64,000 nt of DNA from UBA4656 sp002405525 (GCA_036723735.1 DAIMGT010000006.1:33766-97765); one strand, 5' to 3'. Positions 31,891-40,666 are shown, counted from the first letter of the stretch. Numbers and translations: made by a program. The notes: generated by a model not told the origin, from the letters alone.

Positions 31891-32904
31891 ATGTCGCGCT
31901 GCACCGTCGTATTCGCCATCGTACTCACCTGCCTGCTGCCCCCGCCGGCCGCGGCGCAGCGCGAGGGCAGGCAGACCACCTATGCGCTGATCCGCTGCGA
32001 GTCCCCCGGCGGACGGGAGAGCTTCTGCGCGGCCGACACCCGCCGCGGCGTGCGGCTCGCGAACACCCTGGCCGGCCGCTGCCAGCTCGGGCGGTCATGG
32101 GGCTACGAGGCCGACGGCATCTGGGTGCGCGGCTGCTCCGCCGAGTTCGAGATCGGCGACCGCGGCAGCGACGGCGGCTGGGGCTGGGGGCACAACGACG
32201 GGCGGACCATCGTGTGCACCTCGGAGAGCTACCGCTACAGCGTCTGCGCCATCGACACGCGCGGCGGGGTGCGCCTCCGGAACACGATCAGCCGGGCGGA
32301 ATGCGTGGAGGACCGGACCTGGGGCTACGACCGGCGCGGCATCTGGGTCGATCAGGGATGCGCCGCCGAATTCGAGGTCGGAGCCGGCGGCCGTCCGCCA
32401 GGTCCAGGTCCAGGTCCAGGTCCAGGTCCAGGCCAGGGCAGCGGCTGGAACGGCGGCAACCAGACGGGCAGCACGTTCCTGTGCGAATCGCGCGACGGCC
32501 GCCGGCAGTACTGCGACGTCGAGCTCCGCGGCCGCAGCGCCACGGTGCTGCGCAACCTCAGCCGCGTGCCCTGCGCCGAAGGCGAGACCTGGGGCATCGA
32601 CCGCCGCGGCATGTGGGTCGACGGCGGCTGCCGCGCCGAGTTCCGGATCATCGAAACGGCCGCCGGCAGCCGCCCACCGATCGACCGTCCGCAGCCGGGC
32701 GACGCCGCGATGGTGGGCACGGTCCGCTGCGAATCGCGCGACTTCCGGCGCAGCGAATGCCCGCTGCCAGCCGGCGTGCGTTCGGCGGGACTGCTGCGCC
32801 AAACCAGCCGCGCCGCCTGCACCGAGGGCGACACCTGGGGCTGGGATCGTGGCCGGCTGTGGGTCGACCGCGGCTGCGCGGGCGAGTTCGCCGGTTATCG
32901 ATGA
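31891..32904 (+). CDS. Secreted protein with four DUF3011 repeats
   Basis: The 337-residue product starts MSRCTVVFAIVLTCLLPPPAAAQ, a signal peptide, after a GGGGAGG site. Four units of about 58 residues follow (about 30-90, 108-165, 188-248, 278-335). Each has four cysteines in the pattern C-x(8-12)-C ... C-x(5)-TWGxDxxGxWVDxGCxAEF, matching DUF3011, a family of unknown function in Xanthomonadales. A Pro-Gly linker splits units 2 and 3. It is probably periplasmic or extracellular with disulfides in each unit. It converges on an M48 peptidase gene 18 nt away. Confidence 0.82.
   Translation: MSRCTVVFAIVLTCLLPPPAAAQREGRQTTYALIRCESPGGRESFCAADTRRGVRLANTLAGRCQLGRSWGYEADGIWVRGCSAEFEIGDRGSDGGWGWGHNDGRTIVCTSESYRYSVCAIDTRGGVRLRNTISRAECVEDRTWGYDRRGIWVDQGCAAEFEVGAGGRPPGPGPGPGPGPGQGSGWNGGNQTGSTFLCESRDGRRQYCDVELRGRSATVLRNLSRVPCAEGETWGIDRRGMWVDGGCRAEFRIIETAAGSRPPIDRPQPGDAAMVGTVRCESRDFRRSECPLPAGVRSAGLLRQTSRAACTEGDTWGWDRGRLWVDRGCAGEFAGYR
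32401..32430 (+). repeat. GGTCCA hexanucleotide tandem repeat (five copies)
   Basis: Five perfect copies of GGTCCA encode the alternating Pro-Gly linker between DUF3011 units 2 and 3. Six-base units keep frame, so copy number can change the linker length without breaking the gene. Confidence 0.85.
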
Positions 32905-32922
32905 AGCGCGCCCGCGTCGCGA

Positions 32923-33840
32923 TCAGCGCGGCAGCGGGGGACAGCCCGAAGATTCACGCAGCACCAGCGCCTCCGGCATCCAGGCCTCCAGCCGCTGAAT
33001 GCGGGTTCCGCTGGACGGATGAGTGGACATGAACTCCAGCGGTGCGCCGCCGCCGCTGGCCTCGCCCATCCGCTGCCAAAGACCGATCGCTTCACGCGGG
33101 TCGTAGCACGCTGCGGCTGCCAGCAGCAGCCCGACGCGGTCCGCCTCCGATTCATGGTCGCGCGAGAACGGCAGCACCAGGCCGTACCTCGCCCCGGCGC
33201 CCAGCGCGGCCAGCACCATCTGCTGCTGCCGCGGCTCCATCTCGCCGATCGACACGCTGGCCGCCAACTGCCCGATCTGGACCAGTTTCTGCTGCGCCAT
33301 CCTCTCGGCGCCATGGCGCAGCAGTGCATGCGCGATCTCGTGGCCCATGATCGCGGCCAGCGCGTGTTCGTTGCGCGCCACCGGGATGATGCCCGTGTAA
33401 ACGGCGATCTTGCCGCCGGGCAGGCAGAAGGCGTTGACCTGAGGGGAATCGATCACCCCCACTTCCCACTGGAATGCGTCCCAGCGCGTGGTCGCTGGCA
33501 CGCCCAGCGCACGCGCGAGGTGCTGCTCGACGCCCGGACCGACTTCGACCAGGCGGCGCGCGATGTCGCGAACCTGCGCGGGCACGGGCCCGTCGCGTAC
33601 CAGATCGGCCTCGGCGAGCGTCTGCTGCCACGCCTGCAGGCCGAGACGCGCCTCGTCCTCGACCGAAGTGTCGATCAGCCGCGTGCGGCCGGTAAATGCG
33701 GCATCCTGCTGGTGGTTCAGCCAGTACCAGCCGAAGTACGTGGCCGCTACGAGCAGCACCCACCAGCGGACCCCGCCCTGGCGCCGCCCCATCCCCTGCC
33801 GGCCGTAGCCGGGGAATCGATCGCCCGGAATGCCCATCAC
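32923..33840 (-). CDS. M48-family zinc metallopeptidase
   Basis: The 305-residue protein has one N-terminal membrane segment (about 24-41) and a peptidase domain with the zinc motif HEIAH at 167-171 and the third ligand Glu232 in DHESEADRVGL. The pattern VNAFCLPGGKIAVYTG before the motif and STHPSSGTRIQRLE near the end are typical of the Loi/YcaL/BepA-like M48 group, which act in envelope quality control. Two ATG codons at 33840 and 33837 are possible starts. It faces away from the FGE-like gene's end by 31 nt and is on the same strand, so they may form one transcript. Confidence 0.9.
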   Translation of the reverse strand: MMGIPGDRFPGYGRQGMGRRQGGVRWWVLLVAATYFGWYWLNHQQDAAFTGRTRLIDTSVEDEARLGLQAWQQTLAEADLVRDGPVPAQVRDIARRLVEVGPGVEQHLARALGVPATTRWDAFQWEVGVIDSPQVNAFCLPGGKIAVYTGIIPVARNEHALAAIMGHEIAHALLRHGAERMAQQKLVQIGQLAASVSIGEMEPRQQQMVLAALGAGARYGLVLPFSRDHESEADRVGLLLAAAACYDPREAIGLWQRMGEASGGGAPLEFMSTHPSSGTRIQRLEAWMPEALVLRESSGCPPLPR

Positions 33841-33871
33841 CGTCTCCTCCAGCGCGCCGCGCGAGCCCGCA

Positions 33872-35782
33872 TCATAGATCCCGCGCCACCCGGAAGCCGA
33901 TCCGCGCGCTGCGCACGTCCGGCGGCGATGGCGTGCGGTAGGCGGACCTGAACTGCTCGCTCGCGCTGCCCCACGAACCGCCGCGCACCACGCGCCGCGC
34001 GCAGCCGCGGTTGACCCACGCGCTGCCGTCGTCCGGGGCGCGCAGGAAACTGTCGTGCCAGCAGTCCTCGACCCATTCGGAGACGTTGCCGTTCAGGTCG
34101 AACAGGCCGAACTCGTTGGCCGGGAAACTGCCGGCTGGCGCAGGGCCGAAGTAGCCGTCGCTGTAGCGCGGAAAGGCGCGCGTCCAGGCCCGGCCCTTGC
34201 GCGAGCGGTCGCCATCGCCGGTGTAGTTGCCGACCACCCGCAGCGGATTGCCGTTGCCCCAGAAGAATCGGGTCGTGGTGCCGGCGCGCAGCGCGTACTC
34301 GAACTCCGCCTCGCTCGGCAGGCGGTACGACCGCCCCGTGCGCTCCGACAACCACGCCACGTACGTCTGGGCGTCATCGAACGACACGTGCACCACCGGA
34401 TCGTCGTCGCGCGCGGGTTCGCCGAGGTAGTCGTTCCGCCAGTCGATCCCGCTGCGGGTGGCGATGCGTCCGCTCTTCTCGTCGTAGACGCTGGAACTCC
34501 CGCTGCGTTCGGCGTCGGTGCGGTAGCCGGCGGCGCGCACGAAGCGGCGGAAGTCGGCCACCGTGGTCTCAGTGCGGGCCAGGGCGAACGCGCGCCCGAT
34601 GCGCACCCTGTGCCGTGGACCCTCGTGCTCGCGGCGACCGCGCTCGTCGCGCGGCGAGCCCATGTCGAACTCGCCGACCGGGATCACCACCAGTTGCGGC
34701 GCGCTGCCTTCGCGGTCGACGAACGGATCGGCGATCAGGTCGCCCGGCCGCTGGTTGGCGTAGGTGCGCGCATCGGCCAGCCGCGATTGCAGCACGGCGA
34801 TCCGCGGATCGTCCGGCAGCAGGGCCAGCGCGCGCGCGATCAGTCCGTCCGCCGCGGCCGCGTTGCGCGCGTCGAGCGCCGCGCCGGCGGCCTGGATGAG
34901 GCCGTCCGCCCGACCGCGCTTGAGATCCACCACGCGACCGCGGGTCGACAACTGCGACGCTGTGCCCGGCAGGATCGTGGCGGCCAGCGCCAACAGCCGG
35001 TCGGCGTCCTCGAAACGGTCCTCGCTGGCCTCGGCCAGCGCGCGCTCGAGCACCGCGGACTCGATCTCCACCAGCCCTTGCTTCGCCACCACGTTGCGGC
35101 TATCCAGCGCCAGCGCGGCGCGGTAGCTGTCCAGGGCGCTGTCGCCCTCAGGCTCGAAACGCTGCCCGGCGGCGAGCCGCTGGGATCCCTGGCGCAGCAG
35201 TTCGGCGACCTGCGGCTGGGCATCGCGGCGCGCGCGCAGGGCGGCCACTGCGGCGCGCTCCGCCGGCGCCTCGGCCAGCGCCGCCAGGATGGCGTCGACT
35301 TCGGGCAGTTCGCCGCGATCGAGCAGCGCGTGGCCGGACTCCAGCGCGCGCAGCACCACCATGCGACGGCCCTCCCTCGCGCCGCGGTCGCGGGGGTCGA
35401 TCTGCAGTGCGCGGGAATACCAGTGCAGCGCACTTTCGTCGTCCGGGGCGACCAGCCGGCCAGCCTCGGCGGCGGCCACTGCGGCCGCGACAGCCGCTTC
35501 CAGTTCGACCGCAGCGGCCGGCTCCAGTCCCTCGCCGGGCGCTGAATCATCGCCGGTCGCAGCCGGCGGTGTCGCCGCCTCGGCGGGCACCTCCTCCGGC
35601 GGCGCGGCCGGCACCATGGCCACCGGCAGCGCGAGCGGCGGCTGCAGCGGCGCCGACGCATCGCTGGCGACTTCGGCGGGCAGTCCCGACAGCGGCGCGC
35701 CGAACCAGCGCCAGCCGAAGGCCAGCGCCAGCAGCGCGAGCCCCGCGGCGCCTCCGATTGCGTGGCGGTTGCGGATGGGCAA
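33872..35782 (-). CDS. Membrane-anchored protein with C-terminal formylglycine-generating-enzyme-like (SUMF1) domain
   Basis: A cytosolic start, one membrane helix (AIGGAAGLALLALAFGWRWF), a Pro/Ala-rich stretch, about 250 residues of helical repeat-like sequence (ALHWYSRALQIDPRDRGAREG) and a C-terminal FGE-sulfatase domain (about 400-636) make up this 636-residue protein. Domain marks are FDMGSPRDERGRREHEGPRH, FGLFDLNGNVSEWVEDCW, VVRGGSWGSASEQFRS and IGFRVARDL. No in-frame ATG or GTG lies before the helix; a TTG at 35782 is the likeliest start because rnd occupies the region above. No sulfatase gene is near, so a role as a signalling or envelope protein is as likely as enzyme activity. Confidence 0.78.
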   Translation of the reverse strand: MPIRNRHAIGGAAGLALLALAFGWRWFGAPLSGLPAEVASDASAPLQPPLALPVAMVPAAPPEEVPAEAATPPAATGDDSAPGEGLEPAAAVELEAAVAAAVAAAEAGRLVAPDDESALHWYSRALQIDPRDRGAREGRRMVVLRALESGHALLDRGELPEVDAILAALAEAPAERAAVAALRARRDAQPQVAELLRQGSQRLAAGQRFEPEGDSALDSYRAALALDSRNVVAKQGLVEIESAVLERALAEASEDRFEDADRLLALAATILPGTASQLSTRGRVVDLKRGRADGLIQAAGAALDARNAAAADGLIARALALLPDDPRIAVLQSRLADARTYANQRPGDLIADPFVDREGSAPQLVVIPVGEFDMGSPRDERGRREHEGPRHRVRIGRAFALARTETTVADFRRFVRAAGYRTDAERSGSSSVYDEKSGRIATRSGIDWRNDYLGEPARDDDPVVHVSFDDAQTYVAWLSERTGRSYRLPSEAEFEYALRAGTTTRFFWGNGNPLRVVGNYTGDGDRSRKGRAWTRAFPRYSDGYFGPAPAGSFPANEFGLFDLNGNVSEWVEDCWHDSFLRAPDDGSAWVNRGCARRVVRGGSWGSASEQFRSAYRTPSPPDVRSARIGFRVARDL

Positions 35783-35867
35783 GTCGGTGCAATCCAGCGG
35801 GCCGTTGGCCCGTCCGTGCGAACATAGGGAAACCTCCCCCCTGCCGCAACCGTGGCCACCGCCGCCG

Positions 35868-36959
35868 ATGCACCACTGGATCGCCACTGCCGCCGCGCTG
35901 GGCGGGTTCGCCGAGCGCCTCGCCGCCGCGCCCGCTGTCGGACTGGACACCGAGTTCATGCGCGTGCACACCTATTGGCCGGAACTGGCGCTGCTGCAGG
36001 CCTGCGTCGATGGCGAGATCTGGCTGGTCGATCCGCAGGCCTGCGGGCCACTGCATGCGCTGGCGCCGCTGCTTGCGCGTGCCGACGGCACCAAGATCTT
36101 GCACAGCGCCAGCGAGGACGTGGTCGCACTGGCGCCGGTCGCTCGTGACGGCATCGAAGGCCTGTTCGACACCCAGATCGCCGCCGCCTTCGCCGGCCTC
36201 GGCCCCGGCATCGGCTACCAGCGACTGGTCGCCGACCTGGTCGGCGTGGCGCTGGAGAAGAGCGAGACCCGGTCGAACTGGCTGGCGCGCCCGCTGAGCG
36301 CGCAGCAGTTGCGCTACGCCGAGGCCGACGTGATCCACCTTGCCGCGCTGCACGTCCAGCTGGACCAGCGCCTCGCAGCGCGCGGCATGCTGCAGTGGTG
36401 CCGCGAGGATTGCGCGCAACTGGCGCGCGGCGCGGTCCCGCCGGCCAACCCGCACTGGGACTTCAAGACCCTTTGGAAGTGGTCGCCCGACCAACAGACG
36501 CGGTTGCGCCGCCTGCTCGACTGGCGCGAACGCACGGCGCAGCGCATCGACCGGCCGCGTCTGTGGCTGTTCGACAATCCGGCAGCGGTGGAACTGGTCG
36601 ATCGCCCGCCGGCGACCCAGGCCGAGCTGGGCGCACGCCTGGCCGGGCAGAAGGGCTTCCCGAAACGCGAGCTGGCATCGCTGTGGGATCTGCTCGGCGC
36701 GCCGCTGCAGGACGCCGACTTCGCCGGATTCACCCCGATCCCCGCCCCGCTGCGCGACGAGGCGGAACGCCGCTTCGAGGCCCTGCGCGCGCGCGTGGCC
36801 ACGCGCGCCGCCGCGCTCGACCTGCCGGCCGCGCTGCTCGCCCCGCGCCGGGTACTGGAACTGCTGGCACGCGGTCTGCCGGCACCGGAAGCGGCGGGCT
36901 GGCGCGCCGCGCTGCTGGCCGAGGACCTCGCCGCGCTCGACCTGCCCCCACCGGCCTGA
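35868..36959 (+). CDS. rnd: Ribonuclease D
   Basis: RNase D is a 3'-5' exoribonuclease that trims tRNA 3' ends. The 363-residue protein shows the DEDD-Y catalytic set: Asp27 and Glu29 (GLDTEFMR), Asp84 (SASEDVVAL), Tyr150 and Asp154 (YAEADVIHL), then HRDC-type helices (RLRRLLDWRERTAQRIDRPRLWLF). Start MHHWIATAAALGGF at 35868. Divergent from the FGE-like gene with 85 nt between starts. It sits next to three tRNA genes in this region, although that may be chance. Confidence 0.93.
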   Translation: MHHWIATAAALGGFAERLAAAPAVGLDTEFMRVHTYWPELALLQACVDGEIWLVDPQACGPLHALAPLLARADGTKILHSASEDVVALAPVARDGIEGLFDTQIAAAFAGLGPGIGYQRLVADLVGVALEKSETRSNWLARPLSAQQLRYAEADVIHLAALHVQLDQRLAARGMLQWCREDCAQLARGAVPPANPHWDFKTLWKWSPDQQTRLRRLLDWRERTAQRIDRPRLWLFDNPAAVELVDRPPATQAELGARLAGQKGFPKRELASLWDLLGAPLQDADFAGFTPIPAPLRDEAERRFEALRARVATRAAALDLPAALLAPRRVLELLARGLPAPEAAGWRAALLAEDLAALDLPPPA

Positions 36960-37042
36960 GCCCGCCCACTAGCCATCGTAGCGGGCGTCCGATATATTTC
37001 CGGGCCTTTCGCGGACCCGGCAAGTGGTCCGTTGGCGAACAT

Positions 37043-37118
<76 letters not shown>

Positions 37119-37186
37119 ATTCAATCCCTCAGGTCAGCCCAGAGCCGCAACCTCCGGGTCGATCCGAGTGGCCCCGGAGCAACGAA

Positions 37187-37212
37187 AAAGGCGCCTCGAT
37201 GGCGCTTTCTTC
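37187..37212. terminator. Bidirectional intrinsic terminator
   Basis: GCGCC (37191-37195) pairs with GGCGC (37201-37205), extended by G-T and two A-T pairs, with an A run on the left (AAAAA) and TTTCTT on the right. Read on plus it can end the tRNA-Ala transcript; read on minus, the T5 run can end the DUF1993 gene, whose stop is about 90 nt away. Confidence 0.6.
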
Positions 37213-37303
37213 GCTTCCGAACGGAGCACGCGCCGGGCGGCCGAGCCCCACGCGGCAAACCCGCCGGCGCAACGCCCGCACGGCGGATCAGGTCGATGTC
37301 CCG

Positions 37304-37834
37304 TCACGCAATCGGCCCCAGGAAATCCATCTTCCCCACCGGCACGCCGGCCTGCCGTACCAGCGCGTACACCATCGTCAGGTGGAAGTAGACGTTGGGG
37401 AACACGTAGTGGTTGACGTAGTCGACCGACTTCATCGTGAGGTCCCGCCCGCCGGTCTTGAAGGTGACCGTGCCGCCCGAGGCCGCCTCGACCGCCAGCC
37501 GATCGACGCCCTCGATGAACGCGATCGTCTTTTCCAGCCGCGCACGCAGTTCGGCGAGGCTCGCCTCGTTGTCGTCGTACTTCGGCGGCTCGATGCCGGA
37601 CAGTCGCGCGGCGCAGGCCTTGGCCACGTCCGCCGCGATCTGCACCTGGCGTGCGAACGGGAACATGTCGGGCGCGAGTCGGGACTGCACGATGCCCTGC
37701 TCCACCGACAGCGACGGCGGCGTGCTCGCCTGCTTCTCGGCGGCCCAGGCGGCGGTCTTGTCGATCACCGCCACCGTGTTGCGCAGGGCGCGCACCAGCA
37801 CGGGAAGGGACAGCTGGTGGAAGGAAACGCTCAT
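37304..37834 (-). CDS. DUF1993 domain protein
   Basis: The 176-residue product matches DUF1993, a four-helix family related to DinB-type folds: MSVSFHQLSLPVLVRALRNT at the start, the middle LAPDMFPFARQVQIAADVAKACAARL, and the end YFHLTMVYALVRQAGVPVGKMDFLG. The pattern is highly conserved but function is unknown. Start at 37834 gives the family N-terminus. The gene is single, between tRNA-Ala and tRNA-Arg and opposite in direction to both. Confidence 0.88.
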   Translation of the reverse strand: MSVSFHQLSLPVLVRALRNTVAVIDKTAAWAAEKQASTPPSLSVEQGIVQSRLAPDMFPFARQVQIAADVAKACAARLSGIEPPKYDDNEASLAELRARLEKTIAFIEGVDRLAVEAASGGTVTFKTGGRDLTMKSVDYVNHYVFPNVYFHLTMVYALVRQAGVPVGKMDFLGPIA

Positions 37835-37900
37835 CGGGGGTGCCTCGGAAACGGTCGGGATCGGGATGGTACGCCGGGCCAAGGACCGGCGCGCTGGCAT

Positions 37901-37906
37901 TACAAT
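37901..37906 (+). promoter_or_regulatory. -10 box of tRNA-Arg(CCT)
   Basis: TACAAT ends 8 nt before the tRNA 5' end. The same hexamer recurs ahead of the ALDH7 (39024) and DUF4190 (40667) genes, so it may be the common -10 form in this genome. Confidence 0.45.
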
Positions 37907-37914
37907 GGCAACGG

Positions 37915-37991
37915 GGCCCCGTAGCTCAGTTGGATAGAGCGTCCCCCTCCTAAGGGGAAGGTCGCACGTTCGAATCGTGTCGGGGCCGCCA
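37915..37991 (+). tRNA. tRNA-Arg (anticodon CCT)
   Basis: Acceptor GGCCCCG pairs perfectly with CGGGGCC, followed by G and encoded CCA. The anticodon stem TCCCC/GGGGA encloses CTCCTAA, giving CCT for AGG codons. D arm AGCTCAGTTGGATAGAGC and T arm CACGTTCGAATCGTG are normal. Its 3' part recurs 125 nt downstream. Confidence 0.97.
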
Positions 37992-38040
37992 ATCTCTCGT
38001 CCTTCGACAACGGTCGTACAGCCGCTCGCAGAAGGCATCG

Positions 38041-38116
38041 CGACGCGGAGCGCAGCGAGGGACCGACTCCCTGAGGGTGCGAGTGGTCGCACGTTCGAAT
38101 CGTGTCGGCGCCGCCA
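38041..38116 (+). pseudogene. Duplicated 3' end of tRNA-Arg (tRNA remnant)
   Basis: 38085-38116 repeats 37960-37991 of tRNA-Arg (T arm, acceptor 3' strand and CCA) with a single change (G to C at 38109), exactly 125 nt downstream. The part before it (GGAGCGCAG at 38046-38054) weakly recalls the D arm, but no acceptor 5' strand or anticodon stem can be formed, so it cannot be a working tRNA. The downstream sequence CAGCCGCTCGC is also repeated at the same 125-nt offset (38019 and 38144). Confidence 0.75.
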
Positions 38117-38405
38117 GTCGTCGCTACTTCCTTGAACGCTGACCAGCCGCTCGCGGAACGCAAACGCGCGCTGTGCCCACGACACCAGCAGCATCGCGAT
38201 CACCCGCGCCTCACGGCAGGGTAACGGGCACTGGAGTAGTGTTCACCCTGCACTGCGGCCCAGCGCCGCAAAGGCCACTCCCTCGCGACGCGACTGCGTC
38301 CCGCCTCGGAGCCTCGCCGTTCCGCGCGCCGCGCGGGACACCACGGCCTCGGCCGTCCCGGATCGGCATTTCGCCCATCCGCACTCCCCACAAGGATTCC
38401 CTCCC
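38117..38405. other. 289 nt without a gene, upstream of the fasciclin gene
   Basis: Apart from the end of the duplicated block at 38144-38154 I see no open frame with family similarity here. AAGGA just before 38406 serves as the ribosome-binding site of the fasciclin gene. No clear -35/-10 pair was found. Confidence 0.5.
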
Positions 38406-38849
38406 ATGAACGCGATCAAGAGCGCTTCGCGCAACCTGCTGCAGACCGCCGCCGCCAACGGCCAGTTCAGCACCTTCACCCGCCTCGTCGAGAGCGCCGG
38501 GCTCACCGCCACGCTCGACGGCGAGGGCCCGTTCACCGTGTTCGCGCCGACCGACGCCGCCTTCGGCCAGCTGCCGCTGGCCAAGCTCGACAGCCTGTCG
38601 AAGCCGGAAAACCGCGACGAGCTGGTGTCGGTCCTCAACTACCACGTGCTCAAGGGCCGTCGCAGCGCCGCCGACATCGCGAAGTGGGATGTCGCGCGCA
38701 CGGTGAACGGCCAGCCCGCCCCGATCGCCATGGCTGACGGCAAGATGACCGTCGATGGCGCAGTGGTGGTCAATGCCGACATCGACAGCGCCAACGGCGT
38801 GATCCACGGCATCGACAAGGTGAACCTCCCGCAGGCCAAGGTCCACTGA
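38406..38849 (+). CDS. Fasciclin (FAS1) domain protein
   Basis: The 147-residue product is one FAS1 domain, a fold used in adhesion and extracellular binding. H1 is FTVFAPTDAAFGQLP and H2 is NGVIHGIDKVNLP, with YHVLKGR between; all are typical. It starts MNAIKSASRNLLQTAAANG without a clear signal peptide, unusual for a family that is mostly exported, so location is uncertain. It is a single gene followed by a hairpin terminator. Confidence 0.9.
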   Translation: MNAIKSASRNLLQTAAANGQFSTFTRLVESAGLTATLDGEGPFTVFAPTDAAFGQLPLAKLDSLSKPENRDELVSVLNYHVLKGRRSAADIAKWDVARTVNGQPAPIAMADGKMTVDGAVVVNADIDSANGVIHGIDKVNLPQAKVH

Positions 38850-38870
38850 ACGAACGCGGGCCGACCGCCG

Positions 38871-38900
38871 CGCGAAGGGGCCAGGGAGGCCCCTTTCGCG
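38871..38900 (+). terminator. Intrinsic terminator after the fasciclin gene
   Basis: AAGGGGCC (38875-38882) and GGCCCCTT (38888-38895) form an 8-bp stem with a 5-nt loop, extendable with CGCG on both sides around a one-base bulge. A short T run (TTT) is part of the 3' arm. It lies 22 nt after the stop. Confidence 0.55.
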
Positions 38901-39023
38901 GATCGCGCCGCCGGCCGGTAACGCGCCGATCGCGGCCGATCCGGCGAAGGCAGCCAGGCCGGTGTCGGGCGTGCTGACGAGACCAGCGCGGCCCATATCC
39001 TGCGGACGCGCCGGGGGCTCGGC

Positions 39024-39029
39024 TACAAT
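39024..39029 (+). promoter_or_regulatory. Candidate -10 box of the ALDH7 gene
   Basis: TACAAT lies 43 nt before the start codon at 39073, in a spacer of 223 nt. No good -35 match is seen. Confidence 0.4.
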
Positions 39030-39072
39030 TCCGGCCCCTTGCGCCGCAGCGCATGCTCCCGGAGTTCCACCG

Positions 39073-40605
39073 ATGACTCATCCCGTGCTCGCTGCGCTCG
39101 GTCTCGCGGCCGACAATCCCGGCACCTACCTCGGCAACGGCGAGTGGTCGTCCACCCGCGACGCCGGCGTGCTGGAGTCGGTCAACCCGGCCACCGGCGA
39201 GGCCATCGGCCGCACCCTCGCCGCCAGCGCGGCCGACTACGAAAGCCTGATCGCGCGCGCGCAAGCGTCCTTCGCGACCTGGTGCATCACGCCCGCGCCG
39301 CGCCGCGGCGAGGCGGTCCGCATCTGCGGCGAGGCCCTGCGCCGCCACAAGGACGCGCTCGGCTCGCTGGTCACCCTCGAAATGGGAAAGATCAAGCCCG
39401 AGGGAGACGGCGAGGTACAGGAGATGATCGACATCGCCGACTTCGCGGTCGGCCAGTCGCGCATGCTCTACGGCAACGCGATGCACTCCGAGCGCCCCGG
39501 GCATCGCATGTACGAGCAGTGGCACCCGCTGGGCCTGGTCGGCATCATCAGCGCGTTCAACTTCCCGGTCGCGGTGTGGGCCTGGAACAGCTTCCTCGCC
39601 GCCATCTGCGGCGACATCTCGATCTGGAAGCCCTCGCCGAAGACGGCGCTGAGCGCGCTCGCGGCGACCCGCATCTGCAACGACGCCCTGCGCGCGCACG
39701 GCTTCCCGGACATCTTCTTCCTGTTCAACGACGCCGGCACCGAACTGGCGCAGCAATTCGTCGACGACCACCGGATCCCGCTGATCTCGTTCACCGGCTC
39801 CAGCCAGGTCGGCCGGCTGGTCGGCGAGCGCGTGGCGCGCCGAATGGGCCGCTCGCTGCTCGAATTGGGCGGCAACAACGCGATCATCGTCGACGCCACG
39901 GCCGACCTGAATCTCGCCATCCCGGCCATCGTGTTCGGCGCGGTCGGCACCGCCGGCCAGCGTTGCACCACCACGCGGCGGCTGATCGTGCACGAGTCGA
40001 TCGCCGCCGAGGTCACGGCCAAGCTGGTCGCGGCCTACCGTCAGGTCGAGGACCGCATCGGCGATCCGCTCGACCGGCACACCCTGATGGGCCCGCTGAT
40101 CGACCAGGCGTCGGTCGGTCGCTACCTTGCCGCGGTGGACGCCGCGCGCGCGGCCGGCGGCATCATCGCCTGCGGCGGCAGGGCGCTGCAGCGCGCGGGC
40201 AACTTCGTCATGCCCACGATCGTCACCGGGCTCGAGGGCTCCGACACCATCGTGCAGACGGAAACCTTCGCGCCGATCCTCTACGTGCTGACCTATCGCA
40301 CGCTGGAGGAGGCGATCGCGATCCAGAACGGCGTGCCGCAAGGCCTGTCGTCGTCGATCTTCACCACCGACCTGCGCGCGGCCGAGCGCTTCCTGTCGGC
40401 GGCCGGGTCCGACTGCGGCATCGCCAACGTCAACATCGGCACCTCGGGCGCCGAGATCGGCGGCGCCTTCGGCGGCGAGAAGGAAACCGGCGGTGGCCGC
40501 GAATCGGGCTCCGATTCGTGGAAGGTCTACATGCGCCGGCAGACCAACACCATCAATTACTCCGACGCGCTGCCGCTGGCCCAGGGCATCAGGTTCGACC
40601 TTTGA
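39073..40605 (+). CDS. ALDH7-family aldehyde dehydrogenase (L-aminoadipate-semialdehyde/piperideine-6-carboxylate dehydrogenase-like)
   Basis: The 510-residue NAD-dependent dehydrogenase belongs to the antiquitin (ALDH7) group, which oxidises alpha-aminoadipic semialdehyde in lysine breakdown. Catalytic Cys298 (GTAGQRCTTTRRL) and Glu264 (LLELGGNNAI) are present, with IISAFNFPVAVWAWN and FTGSSQVGR for NAD binding. The end GAFGGEKETGGGRESGSDSW and YMRRQTNTINYS is the ALDH7 signature. No other lysine-catabolism gene is close, so the substrate is by family only. Confidence 0.9.
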   Translation: MTHPVLAALGLAADNPGTYLGNGEWSSTRDAGVLESVNPATGEAIGRTLAASAADYESLIARAQASFATWCITPAPRRGEAVRICGEALRRHKDALGSLVTLEMGKIKPEGDGEVQEMIDIADFAVGQSRMLYGNAMHSERPGHRMYEQWHPLGLVGIISAFNFPVAVWAWNSFLAAICGDISIWKPSPKTALSALAATRICNDALRAHGFPDIFFLFNDAGTELAQQFVDDHRIPLISFTGSSQVGRLVGERVARRMGRSLLELGGNNAIIVDATADLNLAIPAIVFGAVGTAGQRCTTTRRLIVHESIAAEVTAKLVAAYRQVEDRIGDPLDRHTLMGPLIDQASVGRYLAAVDAARAAGGIIACGGRALQRAGNFVMPTIVTGLEGSDTIVQTETFAPILYVLTYRTLEEAIAIQNGVPQGLSSSIFTTDLRAAERFLSAAGSDCGIANVNIGTSGAEIGGAFGGEKETGGGRESGSDSWKVYMRRQTNTINYSDALPLAQGIRFDL

Positions 40606-40666
40606 CGGGCAGGTCCGTCGCGGATCGCGCGGAATCGGGCGGTGCGTCGCCAAGCTCGATGCACCC

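Noticed and set aside
38041..38116. A second functional tRNA-Arg
   Set aside because: The 5' acceptor strand and anticodon stem cannot be formed; only the 3' part is conserved.
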